Position numbers and translations under genes: made by a program. Of a stretch of 64,000 bases of DNA, positions 28,576 through 36,085 are shown one piece after another. The stretch comes from Ostreococcus lucimarinus CCE9901 (taxonomy: Eukaryota > Chlorophyta > Mamiellophyceae > Mamiellales > Bathycoccaceae): the NCBI RefSeq assembly GCF_000092065.1, contig NC_009360.1:620001-684000 (forward strand), given 5' to 3'. The notes under the pieces are model-generated. The model did no database searches and was not told the origin of the DNA. It saw only the letters and a list, made by a program, of their open reading frames with translations. Positions within the stretch are counted from its first letter, which is position 1; every line of letters starts with the position of its first letter.

Positions 28576-28899
28576 ATGGACGCGCGACGCGGCGCGGCGC
28601 GCGCGGCGAGCGCGGCGACGACGACGACGTCGCCGAACGCGCGCGCGGCGGTCGTCGCCGCGCTCGCGCTCGCGCTGAGCGCGCGGTTGTTGATGGACAA
28701 GCGCGCGCACGACGACGCGGTCGACGCGCTGCGAGACGAACTCGAGCGCGAACGGCGCGCGAGGGCGACGTACGAGGCGAGGGTGCGGTACTTGGAGCGA
28801 TGGAGACCGTTCGGGAGGACGACGCGGGCGGAGGAGAGCGCGGACGAGGGACGCGCGGCGAAGGCGAACGCGAAGGCGAAGGACGGGGTGATGGTGTGA
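28576..28899 (+). CDS. Small membrane-anchored coiled-coil protein
   Basis: A 107-residue protein with one hydrophobic helix (AVVAALALALSARLL, about 25-39) followed by a charged coiled-coil (about 40-75, DELERERRARATYEARVRYL) and a Lys/Ala-rich tail. No family recognised. It is divergent from the kinase-like gene with about 128 bp between starts and convergent with the next gene. The clean helix-plus-coil architecture supports a real gene. Confidence 0.6.
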   Translation: MDARRGAARAASAATTTTSPNARAAVVAALALALSARLLMDKRAHDDAVDALRDELERERRARATYEARVRYLERWRPFGRTTRAEESADEGRAAKANAKAKDGVMV

Positions 28900-28911
28900 G
28901 ACGCGCGCCGA

Positions 28912-28916
28912 TGTAA
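28912..28916 (+). terminator. UGUAA poly(A) signal, small coiled-coil gene
   Basis: TGTAA 13 bp after the stop codon. Confidence 0.5.
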
Positions 28917-28939
28917 TGTGAACTAATGAGCTAATCGAT

Positions 28940-30442
28940 TTAATCGTCGTCGTTGTCGGCGACGAATTTGGCGACGACCGGGGCGAGCGCGAGCGCGGCG
29001 GCTAAGCGAAGCGGCACGAAGAGACGCACGACGTTGATGAAGACGGCGCCGGCGCCGAATAGCTTGGCCTTGTCGGTGGGATCGGAAAGATCGAGCCACG
29101 TGCCCTCTGCGACTTTGTACCACGTGAACGCCACGGGGGCGGCGACGGCCCAAAATGCGAGTTCGATGATGACGTAGGAAACGGTGCCGGCGACGCCGAA
29201 CGATTTTACGTCTTGCATCGTCAGTTTCGGCGCGTTCGCCCCAGAGTTGAGCGCGTAGTACGTCCACACGACGCTGGGTAGAGCTATCATGCCGAGCGCT
29301 TTACCATACGACGGTTCAGCGAAGAACGCTCCGAAAGGCGAGGCGAGTTCGCCGTACTTGACAGCGGTGCTCGCGAGCGACGTCCACAACGCCAACTTGA
29401 GCGCGAATCCTAATCCGTCTTCGATCGGCGCCGCACCCTCTAAAACGGGCGTCTCGCTATCGGCGCCGTCTTTTTCGTTTGTCGCTATCGTGTACGCCGC
29501 TACCGCGCACCCTGTGTTACCCATCAACGTCAACAGCGCCTGCAAAGGCACGAGCGCGTTGATGGACGCGGGATTGTAAAACGCATGAAACGTGCACGCC
29601 GTTATACCAGACGCCAGAAACGGAGACATGGCCACCGTGAGGTTCCGCCAACTCGCGTTTCCGGTCCTATCCGCGTGCCCGGCGACGTATTTCATCGCTA
29701 ACGCCCATTCGGTGACGCTCGAGACGTGCACCGCCCACGTCGGCAAACTCAGCGCGTTGCCCGGCTCGCTCGCCAGCAACTCACCATCCACGATCGACGG
29801 CGCGACCGCCCCGATCGCGAGCGTGCTCGCCGCGCACGTTAAAAACAAAACCCCCAGCACGACGTACGCCGGCGTCGTCGCGCGCTCCTCACCATCCTCG
29901 TCTTTCTCCCCGTCGTCCCCGCGCCCCGCCGCCGCGCCGAACCCGTACGCGAACAACGCGTTCGACACCGTCAACAGCGATTCCGAGCTCCCGTGCAGCG
30001 CGTCTACGTTGGCTAATATATCTCCATACCGCATCTTGGCCACGATTCCCGCCGGTATCGTCGCCGCGACGAACAACAACAAGAATCGCGCGCCGAAGTT
30101 TGACGCTCGCGGCGTCGCGCGCGCGTCCCGCAGAAACCACAGGTACGCCAGGTACGGCGCGAGTCCGACTTGAAACAGCTGCGTCTCGATCCCGGGCGGG
30201 ATGAATCGCAGCGCGGTGCCGCTCGCGCTCGTCACGGACCACGCGTCGACCGCGGCGAGGGCGTCGACGACCGATTGCGCGCGCGCGATGGTGGTCGGTC
30301 GCCGTGCGTCGCGGCGACGACGCGACGCGCTGGACGCGCGAGGCGGACGCGGACGCGGATGCGCGCGCGCGGACGAGTGATGGCGCGCGAAGTCGCGCCC
30401 GCGCGGGCGGACGCGCGCGGACGCGGACGCGATGGACGCCAT
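28940..30442 (-). CDS. Plastid membrane protein, apparent DUF3593 + Ycf49/DUF2499 + DUF1279-like fusion
   Basis: A 500-residue multi-pass protein. A transit-peptide-like N-terminus (about 1-60) is followed by a DUF3593-like unit starting PPGIETQLFQVGLAPYLAYL (about 82-101). Next comes a Ycf49/DUF2499-like unit with LPTWAVHVSSVTEWALAMKY (about 232-251) and TFHAFYNP. The C-terminal part (about 410-495), with SYVIIELAFWAVAAPVAF and VNVVRLFVPLRLA-type sequence, resembles the DUF1279/FAM210-like domain. Cyanobacterial Ycf49 homologues are of unknown function; plastid location is inferred from the N-terminus and the Ycf49 part. The domain calls are by eye; DUF2499 is the most secure of the three. 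It is convergent with the small coiled-coil gene. Confidence 0.8.
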   Translation of the reverse strand: MASIASASARVRPRGRDFARHHSSARAHPRPRPPRASSASRRRRDARRPTTIARAQSVVDALAAVDAWSVTSASGTALRFIPPGIETQLFQVGLAPYLAYLWFLRDARATPRASNFGARFLLLFVAATIPAGIVAKMRYGDILANVDALHGSSESLLTVSNALFAYGFGAAAGRGDDGEKDEDGEERATTPAYVVLGVLFLTCAASTLAIGAVAPSIVDGELLASEPGNALSLPTWAVHVSSVTEWALAMKYVAGHADRTGNASWRNLTVAMSPFLASGITACTFHAFYNPASINALVPLQALLTLMGNTGCAVAAYTIATNEKDGADSETPVLEGAAPIEDGLGFALKLALWTSLASTAVKYGELASPFGAFFAEPSYGKALGMIALPSVVWTYYALNSGANAPKLTMQDVKSFGVAGTVSYVIIELAFWAVAAPVAFTWYKVAEGTWLDLSDPTDKAKLFGAGAVFINVVRLFVPLRLAAALALAPVVAKFVADNDDD

Positions 30443-30517
30443 CGCGCCGCGGAGTGGCGAAGTGGATAGCGCGCGGGACGGGAGTAAAGTCGTCGCGCGA
30501 GCTCGCTCGTGTGCTCT

Positions 30518-30522
30518 TTACA
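30518..30522 (-). terminator. UGUAA poly(A) signal, Lys/Ala-repeat protein
   Basis: TGTAA on the minus strand 44 bp beyond the stop codon. Confidence 0.5.
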
Positions 30523-30565
30523 AAGAATAATGCCGCGAAGCCGCTTTCATTCGATTATTGGATGA

Positions 30566-33118
30566 TCAGAGGAACTTTTTGACGACGCGCTTGGACTCGT
30601 CGACGACGGACTCGAGGTCATCCTTGAGGTTGGCGTCCGAGGTGCCGTAGCGTTGGAACGAGTAAACCAACACGCCGGCGCCGAGAAGCTCTAACAATCG
30701 CGGCGCCGCGATGGCGACGAGCGGCCAGCGGGCGACGTTGCCGAGCACGTACGTGCCCGCGAGGGCGGTGGCCGGGCCCGCGATGTCGACCACGGGGTTT
30801 TCGCTGTCACCGAACCATTCCGGGACCTCCTTGAGCGTGTCGGTCACTTCGGAAATGTCGACGTCTTGCACCGCAGACACCGTCTTGGAGGCGGTCTTAC
30901 CGATCGGGGCCAGTTGATCGATGACTTCGCCGACATCGCCTGGCAACTCGCGCGGCAAGTTGGCGGCGAGATCTTCGATGTCGTCCGCGATATCGTCTTC
31001 GCCGACGAGGAGGTAACGCTCCAAGAGCAAGACGGCGGTCAGGGTGCCGATGAATTCGAGCGGACCCGGCACGAGCGAGCCGAGAACGGGCAAGTGCGCG
31101 ACGGCGTCGGTAGCCACGACAGCACCGACGGTGGCAGCCTTTACGTTAAAGTTGTCGATACCATCAATCGTCTCGAAAACTCCATCCGCCGCACCTTCAA
31201 GGTCGCCCTCGAGGAGCGAATCTCTGACGCCCGGCACGGCCAACGCGAGCGCGACGGCGGTGGCCAAGCTTACGGCGGCGACGTCACTGAACGTGGCGCC
31301 GACGAAGTCAAGGCTCTTGCTGCTGTTGTTGCGCGCAGTGGCGTCCGCGCGCGCCTTCGCAGTCTTGGCCTTGACTTCTTTAGCCTTCTTGTCCGCGAGA
31401 GCCTTCTTCTTCGCGGCGGCGGCAGCCTTGGCGTCAACCTTCTTCGCGGCGGGCTTGGAAGCGGCGGGCTTGGAAGCTGCGGGCTTCGGCGCGGCGGGCT
31501 TCGGCGCGGCGGCTTCAACCTTCGGCACGGCGGCTTCGACGGCCTTCTCTGCGGCGGCAACTTCTCTTTCCGCGGCTTGCTCGGCGCGAAGCGCTTCGCG
31601 TTCCGCGGCTTGCGCCTTGGCGGCGGCGGCGCGAGTGGCCTTGTCGTTGGTCATCGCCGCTTCCATCTTCGCCTTGGCGGCGGCTCGGGCGGCAACTTTT
31701 TCGGTAGCGGCGGCCTTAGCGGCGTTCGCTCTGGCAGCTTGCGCAGCCTTTCTGGCGGCCACTTGCTTATCGGCGCTCGACGTCGCTGCGCTGACGCGCT
31801 TTCTGCTCGATTCCGATTTCTCCGCGATGAGCTTCGCTCGCGCGTCGGCGGCAGCCTTGCGTTCGGCTTGCTTTTTAGCCGCAAGCTTGGAGGCCGCAGC
31901 AGCCTTCTCAGCTTGCTTGATGGCGCCCGGGGTCTTCTTCGGCGCTTGGATGACCGGAGCTTGAACAACCGGAGCTTCGACGACGGGTTCGACGACGACG
32001 GGCTTCTCCGCCTTTACCGGCGCCTTCTTCGCAAGACGCGCCTTCTTCGCGGCTTCAAGCTTGGCCGCGTTCGCAGCCTTAGCTTTGGCGGCAGCTTCTG
32101 CGCGTTCGGTGGCAGCCTTTTGCGCGGCGGCGGCAGCCTTCTCCGCTTCCGCGTCGCGCGCCGCCTTGATCTTGGCCAATTCCGCTTCGCGAGCCTCCTT
32201 GGCGGCTTCGCGCTTCGCCGCGGATGGCTTATCCGCGGACTTCGTCGGCATTTCCGCGACGGCAGGCGCTTCAGCCACCGGCGCGGTGGCCTTGGAAGCG
32301 ACACGCTTGACCGGACGCTTCGTCGTCGGCGCTGCCGTGGCTGCCGGCGCTGGCGCAGCCTTAGACGCCACGCGCTTCACCGGACGCTTCGTCGGCGGCG
32401 CCGCCACACCCTTCACGGTGCGCTTAGACACGACGCGCTTCACCGGACGCTTCGTCGTCGCCGCCGCCACACCCTTCACGGTGCGCTTAGACACGACGCG
32501 CTTCACCGGACGCTTCGTCGTCGCCGCCGCCTTGACCGCGGGCGCGGTCTTAGACGCCACGCGCTTCACCGCGCGCTTCGTCGTCGGCGTCGCCTTACCG
32601 GGCGCCGCCTTCGACGCGACGCGCTTCACCGGACGCTTCGTCGCCGGCACCGCCGTCGCCGTCGCCTTGGTCGCCGTTCGCGCGCGCACCTTCCTCACGC
32701 CCTTTCGCGCCCCCCCGCTCGTCGTTTTCGCCTTAAATTCCTTCTTCCCCGCCTTGACCTTCGGCGCGACGCGCGACGCCGTCGACTTCGCCGTCGTCGT
32801 CGTCGCTCGCCGCTTCGTCGTCCGTTCGTACGGCGTCCCTCTCCCGTTCACCGTCGACGCTCGCTTCGCCTCGTACGCCTCCGCGACGTCCGTCATCCCC
32901 ACGATCGCGCTCACCGCCACCGCCGTCGCCGCCATCGCCGTCGACCGTCGCTTCGCGTCGTCGTCGTCGTCGCTTCGCGCGTCGCCGTCGTCGCGTCGCG
33001 TCGTCGCGCGTCGCGCGATCGTCGCCTTCCCGCGTCGCGCATCGCGCGTCGCGCGTCGCGTCGTCGCGTCGCGTCGCCGCGCGGGCGCGCTCGGGATCGT
33101 CGCCGCCGCGAGGGACAT
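30566..33118 (-). CDS. Plastid-type protein with H1-like basic repeats and CURT1/CAAD-like membrane region
   Basis: An 850-residue protein. An Arg-rich presequence (about 1-60) precedes a hydrophobic stretch (TAVAVSAIVGMTDVAEAYEA, about 68-87) like a thylakoid-targeting or anchor segment. Residues about 155-285 hold repeats of TKRPVKRVASK separated by Ala/Pro linkers, similar to histone-H1-type tails. Residues about 290-600 are Ala/Lys/Glu/Arg-rich and helical. The C-terminal 230 residues have hydrophobic segments, including LVPGPLEFIGTLTAVLLLER and APRLLELLGAGVLVYSFQRY, each followed by an acidic helix; this resembles the CAAD/CURT1 thylakoid-curvature domain. Codons are biased like those of highly expressed genes. 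Function unknown; DNA or membrane binding is inferred. Confidence 0.75.
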   Translation of the reverse strand: MSLAAATIPSAPARRRDATTRRATRDARRGKATIARRATTRRDDGDARSDDDDDAKRRSTAMAATAVAVSAIVGMTDVAEAYEAKRASTVNGRGTPYERTTKRRATTTTAKSTASRVAPKVKAGKKEFKAKTTSGGARKGVRKVRARTATKATATAVPATKRPVKRVASKAAPGKATPTTKRAVKRVASKTAPAVKAAATTKRPVKRVVSKRTVKGVAAATTKRPVKRVVSKRTVKGVAAPPTKRPVKRVASKAAPAPAATAAPTTKRPVKRVASKATAPVAEAPAVAEMPTKSADKPSAAKREAAKEAREAELAKIKAARDAEAEKAAAAAQKAATERAEAAAKAKAANAAKLEAAKKARLAKKAPVKAEKPVVVEPVVEAPVVQAPVIQAPKKTPGAIKQAEKAAAASKLAAKKQAERKAAADARAKLIAEKSESSRKRVSAATSSADKQVAARKAAQAARANAAKAAATEKVAARAAAKAKMEAAMTNDKATRAAAAKAQAAEREALRAEQAAEREVAAAEKAVEAAVPKVEAAAPKPAAPKPAASKPAASKPAAKKVDAKAAAAAKKKALADKKAKEVKAKTAKARADATARNNSSKSLDFVGATFSDVAAVSLATAVALALAVPGVRDSLLEGDLEGAADGVFETIDGIDNFNVKAATVGAVVATDAVAHLPVLGSLVPGPLEFIGTLTAVLLLERYLLVGEDDIADDIEDLAANLPRELPGDVGEVIDQLAPIGKTASKTVSAVQDVDISEVTDTLKEVPEWFGDSENPVVDIAGPATALAGTYVLGNVARWPLVAIAAPRLLELLGAGVLVYSFQRYGTSDANLKDDLESVVDESKRVVKKFL
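32295..32655. repeat. 60-69-bp coding tandem repeats (TKRPVKRV units)
   Basis: Six diverged units sharing the 24-base core ACGCGCTTCACCGGACGCTT plus CGTC, spaced 60-69 bp. The two central units (about 32400-32520) are nearly identical at DNA level, which indicates recent expansion. All unit lengths are multiples of three. Confidence 0.85.
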
Positions 33119-33210
33119 GTCGTTCGCGAGCCGTGCGCGCGCGCGTGTGCGCGCGCGATCGCCGCGGCGTCGCGAATCGAATCGGATAATCGTCCAAATC
33201 TCTAGTTTTC

Positions 33211-33226
33211 ACTGTTTACGCATACG
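33211..33226 (+). promoter_or_regulatory. Upstream element ACTGTTTACGCATACG, copy 1
   Basis: First of two identical copies (second at 33281-33296), upstream of PRPF3 on the plus strand and of the repeat-protein gene on the minus strand. The element recurs at other genes in the window. Confidence 0.5.
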
Positions 33227-33350
33227 TAACGTATTCTGCGTACGTTTACGCTATGAATGACGCTTGACGTGGTCGTATGTACTGTTTACGCATACGTAAC
33301 GTATTCTGCGTACGTTAACGCTATGCATGACGCTTGACGTGGTCGTATTC
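33211..33350. repeat. 70-bp direct tandem repeat in the divergent promoter
   Basis: Copies at 33211-33280 and 33281-33350 differ at only about four bases, for example GTTTAC versus GTTAAC at 33245 and 33315. Each copy begins with ACTGTTTACGCATACG. A partial third copy follows (GTATTCTGCGTTCG, then ACTGTTTGCGCGTCC at 33360-33374). It lies between the divergent starts of the Lys/Ala-repeat gene and PRPF3. Confidence 0.95.
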
Positions 33351-33442
33351 TGCGTTCGCACTGTTTGCGCGTCCAACGCGTCGGTCGCCGCGCGCGGCGT
33401 CGACGACCGCGCGCGCACACCGCGACGGACCGCGACGACGGC

Positions 33443-33724
33443 ATGCGCGCGTCGCGGTCGCGGTCGCGGTCGCGGTCGACCGATCGGTCGACGGCGCGCG
33501 CGAGCGCGCGCGACGGCGACGGCGCGCGAGGGACGGCGGCGTCGGACCGGGCGCGCGTGGACGGGATGACGGTGCGCGCGCTGCGGGACGCGCTGCGCGC
33601 GCGAGGGATGGCCACGGACGGGGTCAAGGCGACGCTGGCGGCGCGGTTGCTCGAGAGCGCGGGCGGTTCGGAGGGAGGGACGAAGCGGGCGCGGGAGGGG
33701 GGGGCGGCGCGCGACGGCGACGGC

Positions 33725-33777
<53 letters not shown>

Positions 33778-36021
33778 GGGGACGACGGCGACGCGAGCGA
33801 CGAAACGAAGGCGGTGGGAGGATGGCGACGGTGCGGAGGGGGCGGGGGAGGCGAAACCGGAGGCGGTGGTGGCGAAACCCAAGGCGGCGGGCGGTTTGGA
33901 CAAGGCGGCGCTGTTGAAGCAAAAGCAGGCGTTGTTGAAGCAGAAAGAACTCGCGGCGAAGCTCAAGGCGAAGAAGGTGGCGGACGAGAAAGCGAAGGCG
34001 GCTGCGGGGTCGCGTCCGAGCGCGCGTCCGATGGCGCTGCGACTCGACGCGCAAGGTCGAGAGATTGACGAACGCGGCGAATTGGTGGTGAACAAGGTTA
34101 TCGAGACGTCGACGCTGAGCGTGAATTTGAAGCAGCAACGCGCGAACGCTTTCGCGCAGGCGCAGGCGGAAGCGCAAGCGGAGATCGCGAGTCAGGCCGG
34201 GGCGGATTTTGACGATCCCAGAATGCGGGCTTTCGCGGGAAAGACTCGGAAAAAGCGTTCGGCTTTACAGGTGCGTTTGAATCGACGCGATTTCCAACCG
34301 CCTCGTGATTTTTTCTTCGTCATTGCATCTTTCAAAGCTCCGTGGTAATCTCACGACATGCCCCTTGGAGACTACAAGATTGCAAAATTGAAAGGCTGGC
34401 GCTCTAATACTCCTCTGAGGTTTCCACTCAGGAGGGTTACGCTGCGTCGGTACATTTTCCACGAAAGCAAGTTACACTCTGTCGCGAGACCTTCTCATGT
34501 CACGTTGCAATTTTTATGCTTGCGATAGTAAATAGCGGATTGGACAGCTGGCGGGGCGCTCTTATCATAGTGGGCGTCATCTCCTTACCATCCGAACCAC
34601 ATTTTTTTGGTTTCGACGAGAAACGTTTTTCTCGGCTTTTCGCCGACTGACCTCGTTTTGCGCGCGTTTTCGTTTGCAGTTCGTCGAGGACGGTAAGTTT
34701 CAGAAAGAAGCCGACATGCACAGGCTTCGCATGCAATTCGGCGACGAAAAGGCGGAAAGGATGAAGGAGCGATCTGAGCGCGAGCGCAAACACGCCGAAC
34801 GCATGGAAAAGTTGGAAAAGGAGGCGACGATGGATCCCAACTTGGTTCCGGTAGGCGAGCGCCCTTCGGCGGCGAAGGGTGCGAGCGCGGCGAGGCCGTT
34901 AGCGCCTTTGGATGAAATACCCGACGTCGAATGGTGGGACCGGGATATTTTGCGTAACGGGACGTACGACGACGTCACGGGTGGAAAATGGAACGTGAAT
35001 ATGGACAAGTTTAACGTGTACGTCGAGCACCCCGTGCCGATCAAACCGCCTCTGAACGCGCCTGCGCCGGCGCCGCAACCTCTGATGCTCACTAAAGCGG
35101 AGCAGAAGAAACTGCGCACGCAGCGTCGCGTCGCACGAGAAAAGGAAAAGCAAGAGATGATCAGGCAAGGGTTGATTGAGCCCCCGAAACCAAAGGTGAA
35201 AATCTCCAATTTGATGCGCGTGTTGAAGGACGAAGCCGTGCTCGATCCCACAGCTATGGAGAAGGAAGTGCGAGAGCAGATGGCTGAGCGCGAGCAAGCT
35301 CACCAAGATAGAAATTTAGCGCGCATGCTCACGCCGGCGGAACGACGTGAGAAGAAGATGCGCAAGTTGCTAGGGAACGATGCGGCGGGCGAGGTACACA
35401 TGCACGTGTACCGCGTCGAAGACATGTCCAACACAAAGAATAAGTTCAAGGTTGACGTGAACGCGCAAGAGAATCACTTGACGGGTACGTTTCACGTTCG
35501 TAACTTCACTCGACATCGATATTTCGTCTTTGATGAATTCGCGAAACCATTACTAGTACTGAAAGCCTCAGAGCCTCCGGGCTTTGATCGAGACAAACGC
35601 TATCCCTGAGACGCTCTGTTGTGAGAACGCTGACGACGTCGCGGGGCCGCGCGCGACTGATGACTGACCAGAAGAAATTCGATCACACGCAGGCGTCGGT
35701 TTAATCGCTGAAGCATTCACGATTGTGATCGTCGAGGGAACGGCGAAAGCCGTTCGCCGTTACGACAAACTCATGATGCGCCGAATCGATTGGAACGCCA
35801 AGCTGAACGATGATAACGACGAAATGGACGCCGACGACGCGAAGAAGAACAAGTGCACTCGCGTGTGGAGAGGGACCTCGACATCACACGCTCTGAGACG
35901 CTTCTGTTTCGAGACGTTTCGATCGGATGCGGCGGCTCGACGATACTTAGCAGAGTTCAAGCTCGAACATCTTTACGACGCCGCGTTTGCGGCGATCGCG
36001 TGCGCCGAAGATTCGGAATAA
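33443..36021 (+). CDS. PRPF3: U4/U6 snRNP protein PRPF3 (three exons), with N-terminal SAP-like domain
   Basis: Component of the U4/U6-U5 tri-snRNP. Exons: 33443-34270, 34680-35484 and 35693-36021, giving 653 residues. Residues about 1-30 are Arg/Ser dipeptides, a SAP-like unit lies at about 34-70 (VRALRDALRARG), followed by a Gly/Asp repeat, and then the Prp3 domain (from about KVIETSTLSVNLKQQRANAF) spanning the exon 1/2 join SALQ-FVEDGKF. The C-terminal DUF1115 region is restored across the exon 2/3 join (NHLT-GVGL, then TIVIVEGTAKAVRRYDKLM) and ends ALRRF to YDAAFAAIA. Both introns have GT-AG ends and a CTGAC branch site. The ATG at 33443 is the first in frame. Confidence 0.92.
34271..34679 (+). 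other. PRPF3 intron 1 (409 nt)
   Basis: Donor GTGCGT directly after TTACAG, branch-site-like GACTGAC at 34645-34651, acceptor TTTGCAG. Removal keeps the frame and joins conserved Prp3 residues. Base composition is clearly less GC-rich than the flanking exons. It contains two predicted hairpins (about 34399-34446 and 34617-34634). Confidence 0.9.
35485..35692 (+). other. PRPF3 intron 2 (208 nt)
   Basis: Donor GTACGT, branch-site-like GACTGAC at 35662-35668, acceptor CGCAG. A later AG at 35715 is also possible but gives a shorter, less conserved junction. Confidence 0.88.
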
Positions 36022-36026
36022 TGTAA
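36022..36026 (+). terminator. UGUAA poly(A) signal, PRPF3
   Basis: TGTAA immediately after the PRPF3 stop codon. Confidence 0.45.
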
Positions 36027-36076
36027 TACCATGAAATGAGAGATGGGACGAGAAATCTACTGACATTGTTGATCTT

Positions 36077-36081
36077 TTACA
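36077..36081 (-). terminator. UGUAA poly(A) signal, SnRK1
   Basis: TGTAA on the minus strand 5 bp beyond the SnRK1 stop codon. Confidence 0.45.
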
Positions 36082-36085
36082 CGCA

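Noticed and set aside
30866-33205. 779-residue open frame on the plus strand antisense to the Lys/Ala-repeat protein
   Set aside because: It is the mirror of a real gene with repeats; its product is Arg/Gly/Leu-rich without domains, and the minus frame has transit peptide, repeats and membrane segments.
33211-33374. CRISPR-like or mobile-element repeat
   Set aside because: The units are adjacent without spacers, only two full copies exist, and the host is clearly eukaryotic; a promoter duplication is simpler.
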